From: Orbilia blumenaviensis
Taxonomy: Eukaryota > Ascomycota > Orbiliomycetes > Orbiliales > Orbiliaceae
DNA: 64,000 nt
NCBI GenBank assembly: GCA_036872755.1
Contig: JAVHNS010000002.1
Location: 434,001 to 498,000 of the forward strand
Direction of reading: 5' to 3'
Made by a program: the position numbers and the translations under genes. Position 1 is the stretch's first letter, and every line of letters begins with the position of its first letter. Below are positions 23,401-34,180 of this stretch, piece after piece. The notes below the pieces were generated by a model. It made no database searches. It saw only the letters and a list, made by a program, of their open reading frames with translations, and was not told the DNA's origin.

Positions 23401-26316
23401 TTTAATTTTTTGTCTTGGGATATGATACCGACAAGAGGGGTGTCGAAAACCGGTGCCTGGGGGACACATACATGGTATGGCATGCGTAAGTATTATGAGA
23501 GCCAAGCCAGCAGCCAATCGATCAATGGATCTAGGTTCAAGGTTTTTTTTCTTTCTTTCTTTCTTCGTTATCGCCTTTTCGATACGAAACTTAGTATGGG
23601 GTATGTGGGATATGTCAGCAATGCTTGGGGGTCCAGTTCTACGTTTTGGGTTTCCCCAGACATCTGATATCTGAGTTTATGATAACGGGTTTCTGGCAGC
23701 TGAGTGCTCAGTCAGATGACTCAGTTGATTATTGCAAGATATCGTCGTGGACCCTACTACTTGGATGATATGCACATGCATCTTGCAGGTGGGACCTGGC
23801 AGCCTTCGAATACCAGAGACAATAATGCTGGCTCCTGTTTCTTTGAGTCCCTAAGAGAACCCGTCAATTGGGATTCACACCACTCTTCTCGCCTACGATT
23901 TCGGATCCATCCCAAGACAACCTTCATGCAGGTACCCTCGATAGAAGCCTGATAAGAGACTCGAGCAGTGTGGGGTTAGCGAATTAGAATATTGCATGTG
24001 CAATGTGACAGCAAATTATGTGATCCTTATCAATTGGACAATTGTAAAAATTCAATGTGATGGTTGAAAATTCTAGGTTTACCATGGCCATAATGTCGCC
24101 AAAGGTCTAAGCCACCATTATTATGCATATTGAAATGTTGCTGCCTTCGATCTTGGGCTCCGATAGTCCTCAAAATTGGTTAGCGTAAACGGTGAGGTCA
24201 GATGTTAAAATATTCTGGCAGCTGAATCCAAGTTGATGGAAAGAAGAACCGACGATCCATATAGGCTATTCAATGGGTTTTACCGACCAGAGTTTTCGAT
24301 CTCAGCTTTGAATTCGTTTACTCCTTCGTCTATCTCTGGCCCGTCGTTTACTTGTCTCTGGCATGTGTTACAGCTGTCTGTGTTCTAATGTGTTGCACCA
24401 ACGTCGGGATGAACCGGTTGCCGCCTTTTCGTATGTTCAAATCATGATTCCCTTTTAACCCTTTCTTTCCTCGATGCCCAATGCATTTGCATATACAGGA
24501 ATACCAGGGTAGACGAGATGACTGAAATACGGTATATGCCGGTAGATAGACGGTTTACAGGCTGTGGTACTCTGAAGTGCAACCCCCTCTGACATCGATA
24601 CTTGTTTGATTGCTGACATCTCAGCACTAGTAATTCGTTTCGAAGCTGACTGGTAGCAGCATTGGTATTTACCTCAGAGTTTGACGTGTGAAACGCTTAT
24701 TCTTTGGCAACCCCTAAAGTAGTGAGGGCATCGTTGCATCTCGGCTCCAATAAGTCGCGTTGCATCGATTACACGAAATCTCTAGGAGGTCGGACGAAGG
24801 GGCTAGGTCTTGTAACTCCCGACCCTCGCGACAGATCTCGCGAAAACTGAAGGGACTGGGTATCTTGGACTGGGTTTGACCAAGGCATTGGGTCACTCAA
24901 TACGATACCAGGCCAGGAACCCGTGACCAGCACTTTCATTTCAGTTAGCGACCGCGAACTGGTGGTGTGGAGGGGCCTAGAGGCCGGTATTGGAATAATG
25001 TTCTTACATACTCCAACTCAGGCATTCGATCAGCTTCCCTCTCTTTGTGGATGGTCGAAAATGGTTGGATGGCGCGCTGTGGACTGTTGCAGGCTGCATG
25101 TCGGTTCCTTCCGCCAATTCTGGTTTCCACGTGGGGTTGGCCCTTGCTGTTCCCCTTTGGACGAAGAAACGTCAAAACCACCAAACTTAGCTTTATGGGG
25201 TTCGCCATGACATCTGATGCATCGCCTTATCTTCCTCAAACTGCCCTTATTATCGAATTCTGGGGAAATATCATCACCGAGGACTCCCATTTTAAGTATT
25301 TTTTACGAGAGTTTTGACGCGGCTGTGACGGATATGGCTTGATAAGTGAAGCGGTGTCACAGATGCAACAATCAAAGCTCCTGGACTGGTCGCGACCCAC
25401 ATGCTGTTGTAAGCTTCCAACAAGCAACAGTGGACAGGCATTACGGGGTTAACACTACTCTGATATGATAATCGACTGTTTCTTCAGAGTCCATTCAATC
25501 TTACAACAACCGCGCGCAGAAATTGCACTCGAAAATCGCTCCTCTTCTAGTTCTTTTAAGCCACTCGAAGAGGTGCTCCTCCATTAAATCTCTGCCCATT
25601 TCACCAGTTTTCGTCCGTTTTCGTGGCCCTTTTAACCTGACGAGACGAACATTCTCGAGAGTGCTCAGACCGCTGAAGAACCCTCACACCCTTGCCCAAC
25701 CTGCTTTCGATGGAGGTGTGGGTTCGACGGCCAAGTCGAGAGGGCGATTTACCGCCCTCTCCATGCTCTCCATGCTCCAATCCTTCCCCTTCGCAGCTTG
25801 CCTTTTAACCTTTTCTACCATGCAGGTAATAAATGCCACGTTCCAGAGGGTAAATTTGGTTCTGCAAACCGAGCTCACATGTTCGCCATGTGGTGTGGCC
25901 CAAACACCCCTCCTGTTGTTTCATCGTCATGGTTAGCCCCGGTTTGCGCTTTTCTTCTGAGGCCAATGTCCAGAAGTTTGTCCTGCGACTCAGCCTAGTC
26001 GATTCGGAAATCAGCATTTTGATTTTTCTGGTGTGTGTCCCACCCCTAATCAACCGGCCGGGGTTTGCTGCCATGCGACTAAGGTTTATATTTGTCTTTG
26101 GCCCCAGCCCAGCTTCCTGACCTTTTAAAACCTCTTCATCTTCCTTCCCATTCCATTTTGGATACCATTTCTTGGTGTAATATTTTACTATCTACTCCGT
26201 TCATCCGAATATACGTATCCCTCTACGAATTGCGCGATTCTACCGGTCGAATCCGTATATACACTTAATAGCCTAATACGACTGATTGTTTGACACGATC
26301 CTTCGGCCTCCCTAAA
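20496..26316. other. long intergenic region without a supported gene
   Basis: About 5.8 kb separate the divergent bHLH gene and the small gene at 26317. The first few hundred bases are probably bHLH promoter and leader. Open frames at 23251-23667 and 25523-25936 reach 137-138 codons but show no domain, and the 24900-25320 interval is open in several frames on both strands, which argues against any single one. A CACGTGGG E-box occurs at 25128-25135. I saw no repeat-bounded element. Confidence 0.5.
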
Positions 26317-26862
26317 ATGACCACTTCGCTAGACTCCGATCGCCCAATCCTCGCTGTAAGAAAATTCCGCCCCTTTTGCTATTCACACGATGCGATTTGA
26401 TTCTATGGAATATATTTCGTCGTTATGCCTGGTCGCGCCAATATTTATTTGCATTTGTCGTTTTGTTTCTTTTTATCTCCGTTCCGTTTCGCATTTAATT
26501 TCGACCAAATCGAGTAAATTTCCACCAAACGTCATACTAATGATATCATGGATGATCAATAGCAGCAAAAGCAGATGATGTCCGAGAAAGCGAAGAGAAG
26601 AGCCTCCACCCTCTCTGCTGTCTCCAGCAGTGCCCAGTCGGTCACGCCCTCGCAATACAGTCGAGAGGCCGGAATTCTTGAAATTACAAATTGCCTCCAC
26701 AAACTCGATGTCCCGCGCCTTCAAGAACAGAGATTTGTTCTGACAGAACAGAAGGGCGGTGAACTGGGCAAACTTGCCCTGGGCGCAAAACTAGAGAGGG
26801 CGCTTGGGAGAAGAATGACAGGACAGGATGCTGTCTTTAGAAAAAAGAAGGTCCTCCAGTGA
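26317..26862 (+). CDS. small uncharacterised fungal protein (112 residues)
   Basis: Two exons: 26317-26355 (MTTSLDSDRPILA) and 26563-26862, in phase 0. The 207-nt intron has donor GTAAGA, a TACTAAT branch match near 26533 and a TAG acceptor. The second exon is Ser/Lys-rich at first (MMSEKAKRRASTLSAVSSS) and ends in LGAKLERALGRRMTGQDAVFRKKK, a helix-forming basic segment. From memory, small fungal proteins of unknown function end in a very similar LGAKLERALGRRMT motif, which supports a real gene, but I cannot name it. No signal peptide or membrane span. The Ser-rich segment is a candidate phosphorylation region. Confidence 0.75.
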
Positions 26863-28029
26863 AGGGGGTGCCTTGTTTAATCTAGGGAAGCGACCCTGGA
26901 GTCGATCTATGATACCACTGTTCCCCATCGCTGCAGAGTCGGCGACTCTAATAAAAGCGTGGGGACATTAAATATACCTCTGTCGACGGCTCATGGGGCA
27001 CTATTGTTGGATAAAGTTTAGTCGGCTGCCACGTTTTTTTTTTTTTTTAAGACCAAGGCAATCGGAAAGTCTTTTTTCATTCAGGGACCAAAGGTTAAAA
27101 TGTCGATTGGGTTTTTTCGAAGTTATTATGTTCTGGGTCGTCGGTCTTTTTATTTATTTTTATTTTTTTTATGGGTGTTCCTGTCCTGATCGCTCACGGT
27201 TTTCCAATATAGCAGCAGCATGTCATGGTTACTTTTTCTTGCATTTCCTTCGCGTTCCGGGTCTTGTATGTCTTGTTAATTACTGTTAGGTTAGTCATGT
27301 TAGGAGGGTTTACCCATATACAGCAACGATTTATCTTCTCTCTATTCTAGACGATTCCATTTTATGTCCTGTATCGTACTACCATCTTGATAGACGCCCA
27401 CGCCTTGACAGGCCATAGATCATCCCCACCAGTACCAGGCCAACGGCTTAATGCAAGATGTTAGCCCTGTAGAGTGACGTTTAAATGTCTTCTTCTCTAT
27501 TGAACGAAAGTAGTCGAGCTAGTCCGACTTTGTCTATAGGGCCAATCCATCATCACTAATTTGGGGGGGCGCCACTCTCACCAATAGGCCTAGTCTCGAT
27601 TCCGCCGCTCACCTGCGTCTTGGAGTTTCTGATGTGGACGACGGTACATGTACATGGTGACAAGGGCACCAACATTAGGAAGAACGTTAGTGGTAGTGGT
27701 CAAAAGTATTACAACCTGGCCATCGTCAGTCATAACAGAGCTCTCTGGCGTCCCAAGTTGGCTCACCAGGCGGGGGTTTCTCTTATATTGCTGTTCTAGG
27801 CAATTGGAGTTATGCCCGCCCTGGCTTTAACACATTTGCCGTATCGATAAGCTCATGCAACCTCGATATCGGTTGCAGTGCTTAGATATGATCCAAACGT
27901 TAATATTAATCCGTCTGCAGGGCCGATGCCGATGATGCCGTTTCCGAGACTATAAATTGAGGCTACAAAATACCATCTGATCCCTACACCCTTTGAATTT
28001 CCTTGGATTGTGAATTGTAATCAAGCGGC

Positions 28030-28056
<27 letters not shown>
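28030..28056. repeat. poly-A tract (27 nt)
   Basis: Uninterrupted run of 27 A residues on the plus strand. No Pol III A/B box or target-site duplication was seen next to it, so there is no support for a retroposed element. Confidence 0.9.
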
Positions 28057-28061
<5 letters not shown>

Positions 28062-28938
28062 CCGCAATGGTTGTGGTTAGTTCGCCGACAAACCCTACTT
28101 TTCCGCACCTGCATTCCAAAGAGACGGAAGCTCAATAAAGGCCGATGGAAAAAAAAGAACAAACAATTGAAAAGTCGAAGCCGGAACAAAGGCTGGGACT
28201 GTGCCTTTGTCCAGGCGATTGCTCGAAGATACCATCATGATTATGACTATCTTTAGCTTCGGCGGGGCTGTTACATGTTGACTTGCTGGGGCAATACCTA
28301 GCTGTTGGTGGACTTGTAAGAAGAGATACTTCATTGTGGGGAGTCTCAGTCCCAGGCAACACGGCACGCACAGAAAATTCCTTCTTTTTTTTTATGCCTG
28401 AAACTTTCCTCCACAAAACAACATCACCCATTCCACTTCCACCTCTTCCACACCCACTCCACCACACTCGATATCATCATCATCTCAACCTCACCATCAT
28501 CAAAACACCCCCACATCACCTCGCGTCTCCATCTATCATCAAAAGGTACCGTCCGCCAGACTTCCGGATCTTCTCACAGTCTTCTCTTCCGATTCTTTCT
28601 CCTTCATCTCTTGTACAAACTCCTGTTTCTTTCTCCCTTCATCGTCATCTCCTTCTCTTGTTCGTTGTCGTTGCTCTTATACCCATCTTCCTTTTAACGC
28701 ACATCGACTGATTTCTTTTCCTGCTCTTGGCTTCTTTTGCTGTAGCCCTTCAGTCCATTCCCTTGTTTGTTCTGAAGCACACCTACACAGGATACTCTTG
28801 TCCTTATTTCGTAACATCCATCCGTCTTCTGCTCTTGGAAACCCTCCCTCATCAAGGGTAACCTTTTTGAAAGATAGTAAGCTATTATACCACCCTTTTC
28901 GTTACATCCTTTCAAATATACAAATTGCCATCTCAATC

Positions 28939-28953
28939 ATGTCCAGGGTTTGA
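28939..28953 (+). promoter_or_regulatory. short upstream ORF in the G3BP-like leader
   Basis: ATG-TCC-AGG-GTT-TGA encodes MSRV and stops 83 bases before the main ATG at 29037. If the transcript starts upstream of it, this small frame could lower translation of the main protein. Transcription start is not known. Confidence 0.4.
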
Positions 28954-29036
28954 CATTTCTTCACATATATAGATATTCCAAAAATATAACCCAACCTCAA
29001 GGCGTTTCTCTATCCTCTCCTACACTTACAGTCATA

Positions 29037-30835
29037 ATGTCATCTACTACACTTAACGGTGCTTCTGAAGTTTTTACTTCTACTGCAACTGTTAATGGCA
29101 ATCCTCCTCCTGCTGCCACCACTCAACAATCCACTTCGAGCCCGGAGGAAATTGGCTGGTACTTTGTCGAATCCTATTATACCACACTTAACCGAACACC
29201 TGAGCGTCTACATGTAAGTCTTCATCCTATTAATATTACCGTACAAGCACATGCTAACACATTATATAGTTGTTCCATCAAAAACAGTCCTCTTTCGTAT
29301 GGGGCCTTGAGGGTGAAAATGTTGCTGTTTCCCACGGGCGTAATGTCAGTGTTATAGGTCCACCGTCGAAAGGAAACATTGTAACTTGTGCTAACATATA
29401 ATTGGTATCGATTAGGAAATCCACGAGCGTATCAAGCAGCTCGCTTTCAATGACTGCAAGGTCAGGGTTACCAACGTGGATTCCCAAGGCAGTCTGCACA
29501 GTGGTATCATCGTCCAGGTTCTTGGAGACATGGTCAACAATTCGGAAGCCAGCCAGCGCTTCGCCCAAACCTTTTTCCTTGCCGAGCAGACCAACCCACA
29601 GGGCTACTATGTCCTGAACGATATCTTCCGATACATCAAAGAGGAAGAAGAGGAAGAAGTCGCTGAGGCTGCACCGGAAGAGGCTGCCCAAGCGCCAGCT
29701 GAGACCGAGGCGGAACCTGTTATCGTTGAGGAGAAGGAGCCTGTAGTTGAGGCCCCCGAGGCCCCCGAGGTAGCTCCAGTTCCAGAGAAGGAAGAGCCCA
29801 AGGAAGAAGTCAAGGAGGAAGTTAAGGAAGAAACTGTGAAGGTTGTTGATGAAACTCCAGTTGAGCCAGAACCTGAGAAGGTCGAGGAGCCAGCAGCTGT
29901 TGTTCCAGTTACCCCAGCTGTCCCTGTTGTCCCAGCTGTCCCAGCCGTCCCAGTTATTCCTTCTCCCCAACCCGAGGCTACTGAGCCAGAGGCTACTCCA
30001 GAACCCACTGTTGCTGTGACCGAACCTGTCAAGGAGACTCCTCAGGCACCCCCACCAGTCCCACAGGAAGCACCAAAGCCAGCCAAGCCAGCCAGCTGGG
30101 CCGCTCTCCTAGCTCCCAAATCGACACCAGCTGCCCCAACTGCTCCAGTTGCGACTCAGCCAGTTGCTCCCGTCGCCACTGCTACTACTGGTCCCGCCAC
30201 TACTACCACCGCTCCTGCTCCGTCAGCTCCAGCTACAGCTCCTGGTCCATCGTCTCAGGCTAACAGTGGCTGGCAAACACACGAACCGCGACGACAGAAC
30301 CGTCCGGTTTCGATGTCTGGTGCCCCACAGAACGCCGGGTCTGCTTATGTCCGAGGGGTGAACGAGAAAGTCACCCAGAGAGACCTCAAGGCTGCCCTCG
30401 AGAAGTTCGGAACCGTCAACAGCGTCGAGATCGCTCTTGAGAGGGTATGTAATGTCAATATTATACAAATGCGCTGCTTAGATGCTAACTGGTGTAAATG
30501 AACAGAAATGCGCCTTTGTCGAATTCGGCGACGGGGCAGCTCTCCTTGCGGCTGCTAAGGAGAACCCACATTCCGTCGGCGGCGCGATGGTCTACGTCGA
30601 AGAGCGTCGCCCAAGGGTCTCCAACTATGGAGGCCCACGTGGCGGAGGCTCTAACCTCCGAGGAGGTGAGCGCCAGGGCAGCCGAGGAGGGTCTCAACGC
30701 GGTCCAGGTGACCGGGACCGATTCGACAGCAACCGCAATAGCATCGGTGGTGGACGTGGCCAGGGCGGCAATGTCCGTGGGGGAGGACAATATCCTCGAG
30801 GTGGCAGAGGTGGTGCTGCGGCGTCTTCGAACTAG
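29037..30835 (+). CDS. nxt3: G3BP-like protein: NTF2-like domain plus RRM (Nxt3/Bre5 family)
   Basis: RNA-binding scaffold; relatives (human G3BP, fission yeast Nxt3, budding yeast Bre5) partner a Ubp3/USP10 deubiquitinase and join stress granules. Four exons: 29037-29213, 29270-29344, 29416-30444 and 30506-30835, giving 536 residues. The NTF2-like domain covers about residues 37-165 (GWYFVESYYTTLNRTPERLH, HGRNEIHERIKQL, NDCKVRVTNVDSQGS, FAQTFFLAEQ, GYYVLNDIFRYI). Then a long Glu-rich stretch and a Pro/Ala/Val-rich stretch, an RRM at about 403-480 (SAYVRGVNEKVTQRDL, KCAFVEFGD), and an RGG-rich tail (GGPRGGGSNLRGGERQG). Splicing the second intron from an unusual GTCAGT donor gives HGRN-EIHERI and keeps phase 0. 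Domain order and RGG tail make the family assignment firm. Confidence 0.95.
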
Positions 30836-32969
30836 CGTGTCGATAGACAAACCCGCGCCAAGTAACTACCCTCCCACTTCCCCCCCATTTGACGTCTGGC
30901 TCCGACCATACGTCAGGGAAGGCGTGGTTTCCCTCTTTTCTTCTTCTTCTTCTTCTTCTTTTTTAATTTCTTGAAAACCCCAGTTGTCTCCCCATAAAAG
31001 TTTCGCCCTCTCCATCCTCGTAGTCGCTGCTTGGCTGCGTTCTTTCTTTCCAACCCTCCTACCATCATCACTTTTATGGCTGCAGCCCTTTTTTTACTTT
31101 ATTTTATATTTTTTTCACCTTCTCATGGGCTTCATCGGTGTAAACGGTTCATGCATTTTATGGGGCCACGTTTTTATGTCTTTTTTTTCTCCGTCCGTTA
31201 TTGCTCTAATGTATTCGTTTTACAGCGACCCTTTACATTTTCATGACGTGCTGCTTTTTTTCTCCGTGCATCGTCATAGTCTATCTTCGATGTTCATAGC
31301 TTCTTCTTCTTCTACTTGGCACTTTTCGTTTCTTGTAACTTTTATTCTTGGGGTGTGGTGGTAGTGACACCCGTTCTTTTTTGCGACCTTTCTTAAAAGT
31401 CTTTTTGGTTCCCAAACGAACATATGCCCTCCAAGTTCCTGATATTTGAAAAAAATGGGCTTAGGGGGGAGAATTCTTAAGCATATACTATATTGATATT
31501 ATCTTCCATCTTCTTTTGCTCTTGAAAATCCACTAAGCTTTCTGTCTTTCAAATTGTTTTTGTTCCCTTTTTTCATTGTCGACTCGGTTTAGTAGTGGTT
31601 TGTAAAGAGGATGTGCCTTTTTTAATTAAGAGCACGACGATATATGTAAACATCTAGGATGAGAAATTTGAATTGAAGTTTTTGATTGATTGATTCGGCC
31701 CTTTTTGTTCCTTTTTAGTAAATTTATTTAGCCCTTTTTTCTGCTTCTTGTTTTTTTCTTTCTTATTTATAGCCGCAATATTAATATCTAAGCTTTGTTT
31801 TTGTTGGCAGTAATTATAATCTTCTCCAGGATGGGGCCTGGACCGTCCAATAGGATCGGTCCTATGTCGTGATACCGTGATAATAATATATCTATAACCC
31901 CTCTTGGTGGAACTATGTCGGCAGTAGCGATAATATATGAGGGTTCTGGGTTAGCGCTAGCTAGTTTTCTCGTGGAACTAATGTTTGAATAAAAACGCAT
32001 ATCGAACAAAAAAAAAGTATGCTGTCTATGGCGGAGTCGGCGCTTTTAAGGCAGTGTAGGTATACTGACGTATATATATATATTGGATCTTTGGATCTCG
32101 CGGATCTAATTTTGGGACGAAATGGTTTGCAGGGTGCGCATTGGTGCCTGTGCCGGCTAATAAATTTCTTGGCCTGGGGCTTCGGATCCACACCAAGATC
32201 ATAAAAATGAGGAACACCAAAAAAAACGACAGATAGAAAGAAAGAAAGAAAAAAATCGTCGAAAATGAAATGTCGATAAAAAAAAGGACACTGCAATTGA
32301 TCCCAAATCTTCTTCTTCTTTTTCTCCTTCATGATGTTGTATAGTAGAAATTGTCAGCCTCTTTTTTGTTCACCCTGGCGAGCCTTTCCTGTCAGACTAG
32401 TACGAACTTTTTGCAGCCTGTCGATGTGTAACAGTTTAACCAATGGCTAATTTGGGGTAACCGCCGGGGTTGGATGGAATTTTAGATATACCGCTGCTGG
32501 ACCTGTAAGGATATATGCCGCCGCCACAATGTGTAACTTTGACTGTTATACTTCCTATGCATAAGTAAGTAGGTAGGTACCTAGCGCTGGGCTGATCGGA
32601 TCGAAAAAAGCTCGTATTCCTCTGCAGCGCTTTTTGAGGACCTCCCTTAAAGAACACAAGCTTGCAAGTTGGGCGCTGGGGAGTGATTTTACAGAACAGG
32701 ATATGTGTGTACATGTACCCTAAAATATTTCCTCTTCTTTCTACTAGTATTTTCCTTTTTTTCTTTTTTAATGGGTCTAGCTGGCTGGTACCTTATTTAA
32801 ATTTAATATCCTTTGTCCCCCCCTCCCTTCCTTCGATCTGATTCTTTCTATGAAAAAGGGATGGAGACTCGATTTTTATCCAACATTTGGATTCTATCTA
32901 TATAATATTGTATCTACTTGCCGACATACCAGAGCGCCTCGCGCCAGCCAGCCAACTAGCCACTAAAAC
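30836..32969. other. intergenic region
   Basis: About 2.1 kb. The first part is T-rich with CTT repeats (30940-30965) and probably includes the 3' UTR of the G3BP-like gene. The remainder holds short frames only, a TA tract near 32072 and A/G-rich stretches around 32236-32255. No gene is supported. Confidence 0.55.
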
Positions 32970-34180
32970 ATGGCGACGGTGATATCGACAGCAATAGAAA
33001 CAACATTAATAGTAATAGAAACCCCAACAACAACAGTAACAACGTATACCCGCAACGTCCTCGGCCCACTAACCACAGCATTCACAGCCGACCCATCTTG
33101 CACAATACCCGCGATCTACTGTCCCCAAGAAGGGAATTGCTACGGCTGGAAAGCTCAGACATGTATAAACGGTGCGGTTGACCAATCTTTCTGCTGGCCG
33201 CCGTGGACGGCTGGCGCGGCTACTTCGACCACTCCTGAGGCATTAAGAGGGTGGGGACTGTATTCGCCGGGGTTGGTGTGTCCGCATGGACATACGATGG
33301 CTTGTTCGACTACTTTTGGAGGGGAGGGGAATTTTCAGTTTCAGTTTCCGGCAACGGTGGGGGAGACGGCTGTTGGGTGTTGCCCTAGGTGTGTGTTCAC
33401 GAAGTTCCTCTCGAGATATATATTTCCCTATCTGTTTGGTATTATATGATGGTTTATTGAAAATGTTGTATGCATGATGCTGATACGATATGGTAATTAT
33501 GTAGTGGCTACTTTTGCCAACGGACGAACGTTGCACAAACCTGCGTGTTCACAGCGACATCCATAACCTTGGAGGCTGTTGTTTGCAGCGATCTCTTAAG
33601 GTCGCCGACGGAGTTTATCATACCGACAACTTTCACAACTGATACGGATGAGACTAGTACCGAGGTGGTGACCATATCGACCCAGACGTTATTTGCGCCG
33701 TTGTTCCAGCTGAATTGGAGGGAGGTTGATCTTCCAAAGACCTCCAGTAGCTCCAGTAGTACAGCTGGTGGTCTAAATGCACCGACGGGTGGTTCTTCAT
33801 CAGGTTCCGACAAGGCCGTTAATAATGATGGAGGATTGTCCGTCGCCGCGAAGGCAGGAATTGGCGCAGGTGTCGGCGTTCTTGTACTCCTGATTATAGG
33901 CGCATTAATATGGTTCTGGAAGAGTAGGGCCAGAAGGAGGGATGCAAGTCAACGGGGGGATGGGCTTGGTTACGACAATATGCCGTTTATACCGCCGCCG
34001 ATTGAGCTTCATCAGGAACCTAAGATGCCTGTTCATGAGGCTTCTGCGGAGAGGATTCATAGCGAGTTACCGACTGCTCAGTTTCCGCCTCAGGCTCAGG
34101 TTTGGGAGTTGGAGTCTAGGACGACGGTGGTGGCGACGCAGGTGCCTCGTCAGACAGGGCATATACCGCCGTATAACTAG
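32970..34180 (+). CDS. single-pass membrane protein with a cysteine-rich ectodomain
   Basis: Two exons, 32970-33388 and 33505-34180, giving 364 residues; the AG|T junction restores GCCPSGYFC, a motif common in fungal cysteine-rich surface proteins. The N-terminal half is Thr-rich then Cys-rich (PSCTIPAIYCPQEGNCYGW, TCINGAVDQSFCWPP, VCPHGHTMACS, GCCPSGYFC, QTCVF, VVCSD). A Ser/Gly/Thr linker (SSSSSTAGGLNAPTGGSSSG) leads to one membrane span at about residues 257-278 (GIGAGVGVLVLLIIGALIWF) followed by a basic stop-transfer KSRARRR and a Pro-rich cytoplasmic tail. This is the layout of fungal WSC/Mid2-like sensors, but no WSC pattern is recognised. There is no classical hydrophobic signal peptide at the chosen ATG, which is odd for an outside-facing ectodomain; the start may be misplaced or the TM may act as signal anchor. 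Function unknown. Confidence 0.85.

Larger units (their letters stand above)
26863..29036. other. intergenic region and leader of the G3BP-like gene
   Basis: About 2.2 kb. The minus strand contains two adjacent protein-like frames (about 27850-28010 and 27590-27830) in different frames, which could be chance or a decayed gene. A 27-nt A tract lies at 28030-28056. From about 28395 to 28720 the sequence is C/T-rich with CATCAT repeats, typical of a fungal promoter/leader, and a four-codon upstream frame sits at 28939-28953. Confidence 0.5.

Noticed and set aside
23251..23667. 138-codon plus-strand frame
   Set aside because: Begins with a TTG rather than an ATG and has no recognisable domain, intron chain or leader.
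25523..25936. 137-codon plus-strand frame upstream of the small gene
   Set aside because: No domain; opposite strand is also open over much of it; likely chance in a moderately GC-rich stretch.
28030..28056. A27 tract as the tail of a retroposed element
   Set aside because: No Pol III promoter boxes, no reverse-transcriptase remnant and no target-site duplication were seen.
29278..30032. Long minus-strand frames (141 and 230 codons) opposite the G3BP-like exon
   Set aside because: They are antisense shadows of a Pro/Glu-rich coding region and consist of low-complexity Ser/Gly/Thr or Asn/Trp translations.
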